Source: Streptomyces ochraceiscleroticus (GTDB lineage: Bacteria > Actinomycetota > Actinomycetes > Streptomycetales > Streptomycetaceae). From it: a stretch of 64,000 nt of DNA. The notes under the pieces were generated by a model, which was given only the letters and a program-made list of their open reading frames with translations, was not told where the DNA came from and did not search any database. Shown here piece by piece: positions 16,950 through 25,384 of the stretch. The DNA lies in NCBI RefSeq assembly GCF_000720485.1, contig NZ_JOAX01000009.1, forward strand, positions 1-64,000, in the 5' to 3' direction. The stretch's first letter is position 1. Every line of letters starts with the position of its first letter. Made by a program: the position numbers and the translations under genes.

Positions 16950-18734
16950 GTGTCCATGCGCGTGGGCGAGTTGATCGGGGAACAGGTACGGCGGCGTCCC
17001 GACGCCACCGCCCTGATCGCCCCGGACGGCCGGATCGGCTACGCGGAACTGGACCGGCGCGCGAACTCGCTCGCCGGGCGCCTGGTGCGCGAAGGCGTGC
17101 GCCCGGGGGACGTGGTGCTCGTCCAGGCGCCGCGCGGTCTGCGGCTCGGCGTGGCCGTGCTGGCCGTGCTCCGCGCGGGCGGTGCCTTCTGCGTCGTGGA
17201 CCCCCGCTACCCCGAGGACCGCACCCGCCACATGTGGCAGCGCAGCGGGGCACGCCTCGCACTCACGACACCGGACCAGGCACCGGCCCAGGTGCCGGAC
17301 GGTCTCCGCGTGCTGGTGATGGACGGTACGGAAGGGGCAGACGGGACCGGAGCTCCGGACGACGCGTACGAGCCGGTCGCGGTGCGCCCCGAGGACCCGG
17401 CGTACGTCGTCTTCACCTCGGGCTCCACGGGCGGCCCCAAGGCCATCGCCATGCCGCACCGCGCCCTGGACAACCTCATCGCCTGGACCCTGGCCAGTAC
17501 GTCCGGCCGGCCGTTGCGCACCATGATGTTCGCGCCCCTCGGCTTCGACGTCTTCGTGCAGGAGGTCTTCACCGCCTGGTGCAGCGGCGGCACCCTCCAC
17601 ACTCCGGCCGATGACGAACGCGCCGACCTGCAGCGCGTGCTGGACCGCCTGATCGAGTGGGAGATCGAGCGGCTCTTCGTCCCGCCCGTCGCGCTGAGCC
17701 GACTGGCCGACCTGGCCCGCGCGTTCGGCCGCTTCCCGACCGGGCTGCGGGAGGTGGCGGCGGCCGGCGAGGCGCTGCGCATCACCCCGGGAATCCGCGC
17801 GTTCTTCGAGCGGCTGCCCGGCTGCCGGCTGCACAACCACTACGGGCCCGCCGAGACGCATGTGGCGGTCGCCCATACCCTCACCGGCCCGCCGCGCTCC
17901 TGGCCCGACGCCCCGCCCATCGGCCGGCCGATACCGGGCTTCGCGGCGCATGTACGCGCCGGCGAACTGTGGCTTTCGGGAGTGGGCCTGGCCCTGGGGT
18001 ACGTGTCCGAGCGGGAGCTGACCGCCGAGTGCTTCCCGGTGGCCGAGGCGGCGCCGGGCGGGGCGCGGGTCCGTATGTACCGCACCGGCGACCTGGTCGC
18101 GCGCCGCCCGGACGGCATTCTCGAGTACCGCGGTCGGGCCGATGACCAGGTGAAGATCCGGGGCTACCGTGTCGAGCCCGCCGAGATCGAGGCCGTACTG
18201 GGCCGCCACCCCGCGGTCCGGGAGTGCGCCGTGGTGCCGTGGGAGCCGTCGCCCGGCGCCGAGCAGCAGCTGGTCGCCCATGTGGTGGCCGAGCCGGGGT
18301 ACGAGGCCGGGCAGGAGACCCTGCGACGGCATCTCGCCGCCCGGCTGCCCGACCACATGGTCCCGCGGCACCTCCGTACCGCCGCGTCGCTGCCGCTCTC
18401 CCCGAACGGCAAGATCGACCGCAGACGGCTGCCGCCCCCGGTGACCGACCCGGCCCGTACGCCCTCCACCGGACCCGCCGCGTCCTCCCCCTCCCACCGG
18501 GGCGGCGTCGAGGGCGCCGTCACCGAGATCTGGTCGGAGGTACTGGGCGTGCCCGTCGGCACGCGCGACGCGTCCCGGCCGTTCGGCGAACTGGGCGGGA
18601 CGTCGCTCTCGGCCGCCCTCCTCGTCACCCGCCTGCACGCGCGCTTCCAGGTGCGGATCGACATCCACGAGTTCCTGGAGAAGCCGACCATCGGCGCGCT
18701 GACCGCCCTGGTCACCGAACGGAGACCGGTATGA
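16950..18734 (+). CDS. Free-standing NRPS adenylation-PCP didomain
   Basis: 594 residues. The adenylation core shows VFTSGSTGGPKAIAMPH, LGFDVFVQEVF, LHNHYGPAETHVA, YRTGDLVARRPDG and DDQVKIRGYRVEP; the final lysine motif is LSPNGKIDRR. A C-terminal carrier domain has LGGTSL. By eye the pocket reads D-V-Q-F-A-A-H-V-A. This shares several positions with proline-type codes, but I do not claim the substrate. There is no condensation domain, so it probably loads a starter or supplies an aminoacyl-PCP in trans. GTG 16950 is preferred over ATG 16956 by distance to GGAGGAG. Confidence 0.85.
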   Translation: MSMRVGELIGEQVRRRPDATALIAPDGRIGYAELDRRANSLAGRLVREGVRPGDVVLVQAPRGLRLGVAVLAVLRAGGAFCVVDPRYPEDRTRHMWQRSGARLALTTPDQAPAQVPDGLRVLVMDGTEGADGTGAPDDAYEPVAVRPEDPAYVVFTSGSTGGPKAIAMPHRALDNLIAWTLASTSGRPLRTMMFAPLGFDVFVQEVFTAWCSGGTLHTPADDERADLQRVLDRLIEWEIERLFVPPVALSRLADLARAFGRFPTGLREVAAAGEALRITPGIRAFFERLPGCRLHNHYGPAETHVAVAHTLTGPPRSWPDAPPIGRPIPGFAAHVRAGELWLSGVGLALGYVSERELTAECFPVAEAAPGGARVRMYRTGDLVARRPDGILEYRGRADDQVKIRGYRVEPAEIEAVLGRHPAVRECAVVPWEPSPGAEQQLVAHVVAEPGYEAGQETLRRHLAARLPDHMVPRHLRTAASLPLSPNGKIDRRRLPPPVTDPARTPSTGPAASSPSHRGGVEGAVTEIWSEVLGVPVGTRDASRPFGELGGTSLSAALLVTRLHARFQVRIDIHEFLEKPTIGALTALVTERRPV

Positions 18735-19465
18735 GGCCGCCCTGGATCCGCACCTTCCACCGCTCGGCCGCCCCGGCCCGCCGGCTGCTCTGCTTCCCGT
18801 ACGCGGGCGGCTCGGCGAGCTACTACTTCCCGCTGTCCGCCGCGCTGTGCCCCGCCGTGCAGGTGCTCGGCGTGCAGTACCCCGGCCGCCAGGACCGGGC
18901 AGCGGAACCGGCAATCGAGGATCTCGGCGTCCTCGCGGACCGGATCGCCGAGGCGGTCGCCGAGGACATCGAAGGCGCCCGGCCGGTCCTGTTCGGCCAC
19001 AGCATGGGCGCCTTGCTCGCGTTCGAGACCGCCCGGCGCCTGGAGGAGAAGCACGCCGCGCCGCCCGCCGGTCTCATCGTCTCGGGCATGGTCCCGCCGG
19101 ACCGCCGCCCGGCGCTCCGCCTCGGCACCGAGGACGAGATCGTCGAGGAGCTCCGCCTGCTGCGCGGTATCGACCCGGCGCTGCTGGCGGACCCGGAGCT
19201 GCGCGCCCTGATCCTGCCGGCGCTGCGCAGCGACTGGCGGGCGGTCGCGTCGTACGCACCGGATACGCACGCGGTCCTGTCCTGCCCGATCACCGTGCTG
19301 ACGGGGCGGGACGACGCAGTGGTGGACCCGGACGCCGCAGGCGGCTGGGCCGCCCGGACCACCGCGGACTTCTCCCTGCGTACGTTCCCCGGCGGCCACT
19401 TCTACCTCGACGGCTTCCCGCCGGAGATCACCGCGGCCGTCAAGGCGGCGACCTTCCTGGCCTGA
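18731..19465 (+). CDS. Type II thioesterase
   Basis: 244 residues with an intact triad: LLCFPYAGGSASYYFPL near the N-terminus, GHSMGALLAFE (catalytic Ser), LTGRDDAVVDP (Asp) and FPGGHFYLD (His). This is the GrsT-type editing thioesterase, which clears wrongly primed or stalled carrier domains in trans. It starts at ATG 18731 within the stop of the A-PCP gene (ATGA overlap). Its normal triad contrasts with the altered thioesterase-like protein at 7180. Confidence 0.88.
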   Translation: MRPPWIRTFHRSAAPARRLLCFPYAGGSASYYFPLSAALCPAVQVLGVQYPGRQDRAAEPAIEDLGVLADRIAEAVAEDIEGARPVLFGHSMGALLAFETARRLEEKHAAPPAGLIVSGMVPPDRRPALRLGTEDEIVEELRLLRGIDPALLADPELRALILPALRSDWRAVASYAPDTHAVLSCPITVLTGRDDAVVDPDAAGGWAARTTADFSLRTFPGGHFYLDGFPPEITAAVKAATFLA

Positions 19466-19480
19466 ATCCCCGCACGCCCC

Positions 19481-19512
19481 AAGCCCGCAAGCCCGCAAGC
19501 CCGCAAGCCCGC
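19481..19512 (+). repeat. Four tandem copies of AAGCCCGC
   Basis: Four exact head-to-tail 8-bp copies lie in the 109-base gap between the thioesterase and MFS genes. No function is evident; it looks like replication slippage. Confidence 0.9.
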
Positions 19513-19574
19513 GCACTCCGGGCCCGCGCACCCAAGGCCCCCTGCCCCGGCGGCCCGAAAGGACAGCATCCACC

Positions 19575-20759
19575 ATGCCGGTACGGCTCTATCTGCTCGC
19601 GGCCGGGACCTTCTTCCTCGGCACGGACGTCTTCGTCATCGCCGGCATGCTGCCCGGGATCGGGCACTCCCTCGGTACGACGCTCGCCGCCGCCGGCCAG
19701 CTCATGACGGCCTTCTCGCTCGCCTACGCCGTGCTCGGCCCGCTGCTGTCCGGCGCGCTCGGCAACCGGGCGCCGCGCACCACCCTCACCGCCGCGCTCT
19801 GTGCGGCAGCGCTCGGCAATCTCGTCTGCGCCGGCGCCGACTCGCTCCCGGCCGCGATGGCCGGCCGCGTGCTGGTGGCCGCCGGGGCCTGCCAGTTCAC
19901 CCCGCAGGTGGCGGCGCTGGCCGCGGCGCTGGTGCCCGAGGACCGGCAGGGCAGGGCGCTGGCGCTGGTCAACAGCGGGCTGGTGATGGGCTCCGTGCTC
20001 GGCGTCCCGGCCGGCACGTGGGCCGCCTCGGCCTTCGGCTGGCGCCCCACCCTGGTCGCCCTCGCGCTGGGCACGGCCGCGGTCGGCCTGGGCCTGGTCA
20101 GGGGGCTGCGGGGGATCGGTACGGTACGGCCTGCCGTCGGCGCGCGCGAGCGGCTCGCCGCCCTGCGCGGACCGGGCATCCGGGCCGTACTGGCCGTCAC
20201 CGTCTGTGCCGTGATCGCCGAGTACTCCGTCCTCACCTACGCGGGCGCGGTGTTCGCCGACGCGACCGGCGGCGACGGCACCCGCCTCGCGGTGCTGCTG
20301 CTCGCCTTCGGCCTCGGCGGCATGGCGGGCAACACCTTCGCCGGGGCCTGCATGGACCGGCCCGCCGGCCGCCGGCTCGTCCTGATCTCGGTCGTCGGCA
20401 TGGCCGTCAACTTCCTCGCCATGCCCTGGGCCGTGACCTCCTTCCCGACAGCGCTGGCGTCAATGGTGCTGTGGGGCGTCACCGGCTGGATGTACGCGGC
20501 GCCGCAGCAACACCGGCTGCTGCGGCTGGCCGGGCCCGCCGGGCCGCTCGCCGTATCGATGAACAGCTCGGTGATCTACGTGGGAGCCGCGCTCGGCGGC
20601 GCGACCGGCGGCCTGCTGCTGTCGCTGCTGTCCCCGCTGGACGGCCGCTGGATCGCCCTCCCCGCCGCGGCCGCCTGCGCCCTGGCGCTCGTGCCCGAGG
20701 CCGCCTTCCACCGCGCGACGCGGACGCGCCGGGCCACGCCGCTGCCGTCGGCCCGCTGA
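19575..20759 (+). CDS. MFS exporter, DHA1-like
   Basis: 394 residues, about twelve hydrophobic segments. The N-terminal half holds GTDVFVIAGMLPGIGHSLG and LAYAVLGPLLSGALGNRAPR, typical of drug:H+ antiporters of the CmlR/AraJ kind. GAAAGGAC precedes the ATG by about ten bases. It ends the second plus-strand block of the cluster and most likely exports the product or gives self-resistance. The 3' end is followed by a short direct repeat and a convergent TetR gene. Confidence 0.85.
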   Translation: MPVRLYLLAAGTFFLGTDVFVIAGMLPGIGHSLGTTLAAAGQLMTAFSLAYAVLGPLLSGALGNRAPRTTLTAALCAAALGNLVCAGADSLPAAMAGRVLVAAGACQFTPQVAALAAALVPEDRQGRALALVNSGLVMGSVLGVPAGTWAASAFGWRPTLVALALGTAAVGLGLVRGLRGIGTVRPAVGARERLAALRGPGIRAVLAVTVCAVIAEYSVLTYAGAVFADATGGDGTRLAVLLLAFGLGGMAGNTFAGACMDRPAGRRLVLISVVGMAVNFLAMPWAVTSFPTALASMVLWGVTGWMYAAPQQHRLLRLAGPAGPLAVSMNSSVIYVGAALGGATGGLLLSLLSPLDGRWIALPAAAACALALVPEAAFHRATRTRRATPLPSAR

Positions 20760-20795
20760 CCGTACCGAGCCGAGCAGCAGGCTGACCGTACGGAG
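20755..20795 (+). repeat. 26-bp-period direct repeat at the MFS stop codon
   Basis: GCTGACCGTACCGAG (20755-20769, containing the MFS stop) recurs as GCTGACCGTACGGAG (20781-20795), 14 of 15 bases matching. The gap to the convergent TetR gene holds nothing else. Confidence 0.7.
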
Positions 20796-20832
20796 TCGAC
20801 CAACCCGTTGAGCATACGGAGCCGGGCGTCGC

Positions 20833-21414
20833 TCAGGGCCGTCCCGGCGCGCCCGCGCGGAGGCCGGCCATCACGAGGTCCAGGAGGCGGGTCGCGCGGG
20901 TCTCCCAGTCCCCGTGGGCGCCGATCTGCCAGAGGCCGGCGATGGCGAGCAGGAAGTCGTCGGGGGTCACCCCCGGGCGGATGGTGCCGGCCTCCTCGTT
21001 CGCGCTCAGCAGGAGCGTGACGGCAGAGGTCAGCGGGGCGTGCCCCAGGCCGGCCAGGCTGCCCTGGGAGCAGGTGGCCTTGCGCATCGCGTCGGCCAGG
21101 CCGGCCTTGGCCATCGCGTACTGGGCGAGGCGGCTCATCCACTCCCGCAGCGCCTGGTCGGGCGGGCGGGTTTCGAGGAGCTGGGCCGCGGCGTCGGCGA
21201 CCTGCTGCATCTCGTAGCGGTAGACCTCCAGGACGAGCGCCTCGCGGTTGGGGAAGTTCCGGTAGAAGGTCCCCTGCCCGACGCCCGCCTTCTTCGCGAT
21301 CGTGCTCAGCGGGGCTTCCGCCGAGCGCGTCAGTTCGGTCAGTGCCACTTCCAGGATGCGCTCGCGATTCCGTTGCGCGTCCGAGCGCAGTGGTGGGTCG
21401 TTCGGCTGCTGCAC
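20833..21414 (-). CDS. TetR family regulator
   Basis: 193 residues. The N-terminal HTH reads PLSTIAKKAGVGQGTFYRNFPNRE (around residues 36-60), the standard TetR recognition region. The C-terminal ligand domain resembles the common streptomycete TetR type. The GTG start at 21414 has GGAAGGAGG upstream on the minus strand. It is divergent from the molybdenum oxidoreductase operon, and two palindromes lie in the shared upstream region, so it probably represses itself and that operon. Confidence 0.85.
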   Translation of the reverse strand: MQQPNDPPLRSDAQRNRERILEVALTELTRSAEAPLSTIAKKAGVGQGTFYRNFPNREALVLEVYRYEMQQVADAAAQLLETRPPDQALREWMSRLAQYAMAKAGLADAMRKATCSQGSLAGLGHAPLTSAVTLLLSANEEAGTIRPGVTPDDFLLAIAGLWQIGAHGDWETRATRLLDLVMAGLRAGAPGRP

Positions 21415-21465
21415 TCGTCCTCCTTCCGAGAACCGCGGACGGGAATCACCGCCGGGCGGGCCTTG

Positions 21466-21519
21466 CTAAGCGGACAGCTGTCCGATAGGTTCCATGCTTA
21501 CGGACAGTTGTCCGCTTAG
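21466..21519. promoter_or_regulatory. Paired palindromes, probable TetR operator
   Basis: CGGACAGCTGTCCG (21471-21484) is a perfect 14-bp palindrome. CGGACAGTTGTCCG (21501-21514), 30 bp away, matches it in 13 of 14 positions. CTAAGCGGACA at the left edge is the exact reverse complement of TGTCCGCTTAG at the right edge, so the whole 54-bp segment is also symmetric. It sits about 50 bases before the TetR start and 200 before the operon at 21718. The rest of the 303-base gap shows no gene. Confidence 0.75.
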
Positions 21520-21717
21520 ACTCACCATAGCGGCAGATACGGGGGAGTGGACGGCCGGTGGTGACCGAGACCGGTTCAGAGCCTGCGTGAGGGGACCGTA
21601 CCGGCCCTCCGCCCGGCCGAGCCCGCCGTCTCGACCCGTGCCTCGTCGCCCACCGCGTACCCCACACCGAGACCACCGACACTCACCGCGCACCACACAC
21701 GCGAAAGAAGGCTGTTC

Positions 21718-22257
21718 ATGGCCCCATCGACGTCCAGCGCCATCACCTTGCACGTCAACGGAGAGAAGTACACGCTGCCCGTCGACCACCGCACCACCCT
21801 GCTCGACGCGCTGCGCGAGCGGCTCGATCTGACAGGTACGAAGAAGGGGTGCGACCAGGGGCAGTGCGGCGCCTGCACGGTGCTGCTCGACGGGCGGCGG
21901 GCCGTGTCCTGTCTGCAGCTCGCGGTGGCCGCCGAGGGGCGCGAGATCACCACCATCGAAGGCGTGGCCGACGGCGACCAACTGCACCCGGTGCAGCAGG
22001 CGTTCGTCGACCTCGACGGTTACCAGTGCGGCTACTGCACGCCGGGACAGATCTGTTCGGCCCTCGCCGTGATCGAGGAGCACGCGGCGGGCTGGCCGAG
22101 CGCCGTGACCGACGACGTGCGGCCCGAAGCGGGGCCGCCGCCGCTCACCGCCGATGAGATCCGGGAACGGATGAGCGGCAACCTGTGCCGCTGCGGTGCG
22201 TACGTGTCCATCGTCCAGGCGGTCGCGCGCGCGGCCGGAGTGGAGGCCGCGGTATGA
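21718..22257 (+). CDS. Molybdenum aldehyde oxidoreductase, 2Fe-2S subunit (PaoA/YagT-like)
   Basis: 179 residues with both iron-sulfur domains: the plant-ferredoxin-like cluster CDQGQCGACTV near residue 44-54 and the alpha-helical cluster motifs CGYCTPGQ and NLCRCGAY. It passes electrons between the molybdenum cofactor and FAD. Unlike periplasmic PaoA it has no Tat signal (it starts MAPSTSSAITLHVNG), so the complex should be cytoplasmic. It overlaps the FAD subunit start (ATGA). Confidence 0.92.
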   Translation: MAPSTSSAITLHVNGEKYTLPVDHRTTLLDALRERLDLTGTKKGCDQGQCGACTVLLDGRRAVSCLQLAVAAEGREITTIEGVADGDQLHPVQQAFVDLDGYQCGYCTPGQICSALAVIEEHAAGWPSAVTDDVRPEAGPPPLTADEIRERMSGNLCRCGAYVSIVQAVARAAGVEAAV

Positions 22258-23246
22258 AGGAATTCGGTTACCAGCGCGTCCTCGACGTCCCGGGCGCGGT
22301 CGCGCTGCTCGGCGCCGAGCCCGACGCGCGCTACCTCGGCGGCGGCACCAACCTCGTCGACCTGATGAAGACCGGCGTGGAGCGGCCCGGGCTGCTCATC
22401 GACGTACGTGACCTGCCCCTCGACCGGATCGAGGCGACGGAGGACGGCGGTCTGCACATCGGTGCGACGGTCACCAACAGCGACCTCGCAGCACACCCTG
22501 AAGTACGGCGCCGGTACCCGGCGTTGGCGCAGGCCGTACTGGCCGGTGCCTCGGGGCAGTTGCGCAACATGGCGACGGTCGGCGGAAATCTGCTCCAGCG
22601 CACCCGCTGCGGCTACTTCACCGACACCGCCAAGCCGTGCAACAAGCGTGTCCCCGGCAGCGGTTGCCCCGCCATCGAGGGCGAGCACCGCAACCACGCG
22701 ATCCTCGGCGCCTCCGCGCACTGCGTGGCCACCCACCCCTCGGACATGGGCGTGGCGCTCAGCGCGTTCGACGCGGTGGTGACGTACGAAACGGCCGACG
22801 GGCCGGGGGAGTTGCCGCTCTCGGAGTTCTACCTCCCGGTGGGCGACACCCCGCATCTGGAGACCGCCCTGCCGGCCGGCGCGCTGATCACCGGCGTCAC
22901 CCTGCCGCCGGCACCGGTCGCCACCGTCTCGCGGTACCGCAAGGTGCGCGAGCGCGCTTCCTACGCCTTCGCGATCGGCTCGGTCGCCGCAGCCCTCGAC
23001 GTCCAGGACGGGACCGTACGCGACGTACGCCTCGCCTTCGGCGCGGTGGCGTCCCGGCCGTGGCGCGCGCTGACGGCCGAGCGGCTGCTGACCGGTGGTC
23101 CGGCGACCGCCGAAGCCTTCGCCGCCGCCGCGGACGCCGAGCTGGCGGCCGCCGAGGCGCTGCCCGACAACGGATACAAGGTGACACTGATGCGCAACCT
23201 CGTCACAGCCGTACTGACCGAGCTCGCCGAGGAGGCCGCCCGATGA
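22254..23246 (+). CDS. Molybdenum aldehyde oxidoreductase, FAD subunit with extra Fe-S cysteines (PaoB/YagS-like)
   Basis: 330 residues. The FAD-binding start has YLGGGTNLVDLMKTG, and ASGQLRNMATVGGNLLQRT lies near residue 110. The following TRCGYF and CNKRVPGSGC segments contribute cysteines at positions that in PaoB-type subunits bind an additional 4Fe-4S cluster, which ordinary xanthine dehydrogenase FAD subunits lack. ATG 22254 overlaps the upstream stop, and the end overlaps the molybdenum subunit start (ATGA). Confidence 0.9.
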   Translation: MKEFGYQRVLDVPGAVALLGAEPDARYLGGGTNLVDLMKTGVERPGLLIDVRDLPLDRIEATEDGGLHIGATVTNSDLAAHPEVRRRYPALAQAVLAGASGQLRNMATVGGNLLQRTRCGYFTDTAKPCNKRVPGSGCPAIEGEHRNHAILGASAHCVATHPSDMGVALSAFDAVVTYETADGPGELPLSEFYLPVGDTPHLETALPAGALITGVTLPPAPVATVSRYRKVRERASYAFAIGSVAAALDVQDGTVRDVRLAFGAVASRPWRALTAERLLTGGPATAEAFAAAADAELAAAEALPDNGYKVTLMRNLVTAVLTELAEEAAR

Positions 23247-25384
23247 CCACCATGACCGGAACCCCGGCGGTGACGGGCGCCGTCGGCACCGCGCACACGC
23301 GCGTGGAGGGCGTTGCCAAGGTCACCGGCGCCGCGCGTTACGCGGGCGAGATCCCCTACGCCGAACTCGCCCACGGCTGGCTGGTGCTCTCCACCGTCGC
23401 CCGCGGCCGCATCCGCTCCGTCGGCGCCGACGCCGTACTGGCCATGCCCGGCGTGCTGTCCGTCCTGCACCACGGGAACGCGCCGCGCGTCGACACCGAC
23501 TACGTGGGGCTGCTCGGAAAGCCCGACCCGACCCTCGCGGTCTTCCAGAACGACCAGGTGCCGTACCTGGGCTGGCCGGTGGCGCTGGTCGTCGCCGAGA
23601 CCTCCGAGCAGGCCAGGGAGGCCGCGGAGGCGCTGGTGGTGGAGTACGACGAGGAGCCGCACGACATCGCGTTCGCCGCCGGCCGGGACGGTACGTACAC
23701 GCCGGAGGACTCCGCCGTGGAGAAGGGGGACGTCGAGGCCGAACTCGCCGCCTCCGCCGTCGTCCTGGACGCGGAGTACACCACGCCCGAAGAGCACCAC
23801 ACGATGCTGGAGCCGCACGCGGCGATGGCGCGCTGGGAGGACGGCCGGCTCGAGGTCGTCGACTCCAACCAGGGCACCATGTGGGTGGCGAATGAGCTCG
23901 CGAAGCTGTTCTCCCTCGACCCGGCCTCGGTGCGGGTGCGCTCCGAACACGTCGGCGGCGGCTTCGGATCCAAGGGGATCCGCGCGCACCAGGTGTGCGC
24001 GGTGATGGCAGCGACCGCACTCCAGCGGCCGGTGCGCGTCGTCCTGACCCGCCGTCAGATGTTCTCGCTGACCGGATACCGCAGCCCCACGGCGCAACGG
24101 GTCCGGCTCGGTGCCGACGCCGACGGGCGGCTGCGCGCGTTCGCCCACGAGGCCCAGAACCTCACGTCGACCGTGCACGAATTCGTCGAGCCCAGCGCCA
24201 ACGTGGGGCGCGCGATGTACGCCTCGGACGCGCACCACTCCGTCAACCGCGTCGTACGCCTCGATGTGCCGACCCCGACCTTCATGCGCGCACCGGGCGA
24301 GGCGCCGGGCTCCTTCGCGATGGAGTGCGCGCTCGACGAACTCGCCGAGAAGTGCGGCGTCGACCCGATCGCGCTGCGGGTACGGAACGAACCGGACGCG
24401 GGGCCCGTCTCCGGCCTGCCGTTCAGCAGCCGCAACCTGCTCGCCTGCTTCGACGAGGGCGCCCGCAGGTTCGGCTGGGCCGACCGCGACCCGCGCCCCG
24501 GCGTGCGCCGCGAAGGGCGCTGGCTGCTGGGTACGGGCGTGGCGGCGGCCTCGTTCCCCTCGGGCGCCGGCCCGTCCACCGCTGCGGTGACGGCGGAGGC
24601 GGACGGCACCTTCACCGTTCGGATCAACGCGGCGGACATCGGTACCGGTGCGCGCACCGCGCTGACCCAGATCGCCGCCGACGCGCTGCAGGTGGAGACC
24701 GGCCGCGTCCGGACGCGGATCGCGGACAGCGACTTCGGTCCGGCGTGGATCGCGGGCGGCTCGATGGGCACCCGCTCCTGGGCCTGGGCCGTCACGGCCG
24801 CGGCGAAGGACCTGCGGGAGCAGCTTGCGCTGGGCGGCACCGTCCCGCCCGAGGGCATCACCGTACGGTCGGACACCTCGGAAGCCCTTGCGACACTGGC
24901 GCAGAAGGAGCGGTACTCCTTCGGCGCGCAGTTCGCCGAGGCCGCGGTGGACGTCACGACCGGCGAGGTCCGCGTACGCCGGATGCTCGGCATCTTCGCC
25001 GCGGGCCGGATCGTGAACCCGCTGACCGCGCGCAGCCAGCTCATCGGCGGGATGACTTGGGGCCTGTCCATGGCGCTGCACGAGGAAGCGGTCCGGGACG
25101 CGGCCTCGGGCGGCCACGTCGGCGCCGACCTCGCGGGCTACCACGTCGCCGCCAACGCCGACGTGCCGCTCATCGAGGCCGACTGGGTCGAGGACGCGGA
25201 CGCCGACGACCCGGTCGGGATCAAGGGCGTCGGCGAGATCGGCATCGTGGGGGCCGCCGCGGCGATCGCCAACGCGGTCTGGCACGCGACCGGCGTACGC
25301 CACCGCCACCTGCCGATCCGCCCCGACCGCGTCCTGCTGGGGGGCGCCGTCGCACCGGCCGGCGCCGAGGGCCCGGATGCTTGA
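23243..25384 (+). CDS. Molybdenum aldehyde oxidoreductase, Moco-binding large subunit (PaoC/YagR-like)
   Basis: 713 residues. Aldehyde oxidase/xanthine dehydrogenase features are present: an N-terminal hammerhead domain starting VEGVAKVTGAARYAGEIP, HVGGGFGSKG, FMRAPGEAPGSFAMECALDE and the C-terminal GVGEIGIVGAAAAIANAV with the catalytic-type Glu. Subunit order and the Fe-S motif in the neighbour favour a PaoABC-like aldehyde oxidoreductase over xanthine dehydrogenase; aromatic aldehydes are typical substrates. It overlaps the XdhC-type gene by 8 bases. Confidence 0.9.
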   Translation: MTTMTGTPAVTGAVGTAHTRVEGVAKVTGAARYAGEIPYAELAHGWLVLSTVARGRIRSVGADAVLAMPGVLSVLHHGNAPRVDTDYVGLLGKPDPTLAVFQNDQVPYLGWPVALVVAETSEQAREAAEALVVEYDEEPHDIAFAAGRDGTYTPEDSAVEKGDVEAELAASAVVLDAEYTTPEEHHTMLEPHAAMARWEDGRLEVVDSNQGTMWVANELAKLFSLDPASVRVRSEHVGGGFGSKGIRAHQVCAVMAATALQRPVRVVLTRRQMFSLTGYRSPTAQRVRLGADADGRLRAFAHEAQNLTSTVHEFVEPSANVGRAMYASDAHHSVNRVVRLDVPTPTFMRAPGEAPGSFAMECALDELAEKCGVDPIALRVRNEPDAGPVSGLPFSSRNLLACFDEGARRFGWADRDPRPGVRREGRWLLGTGVAAASFPSGAGPSTAAVTAEADGTFTVRINAADIGTGARTALTQIAADALQVETGRVRTRIADSDFGPAWIAGGSMGTRSWAWAVTAAAKDLREQLALGGTVPPEGITVRSDTSEALATLAQKERYSFGAQFAEAAVDVTTGEVRVRRMLGIFAAGRIVNPLTARSQLIGGMTWGLSMALHEEAVRDAASGGHVGADLAGYHVAANADVPLIEADWVEDADADDPVGIKGVGEIGIVGAAAAIANAVWHATGVRHRHLPIRPDRVLLGGAVAPAGAEGPDA

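Noticed and set aside
21718..25384. Xanthine dehydrogenase proper
   Set aside because: The extra cysteine motif in the FAD subunit, subunit order and the small Fe-S subunit fit PaoABC-type aldehyde oxidoreductase better.
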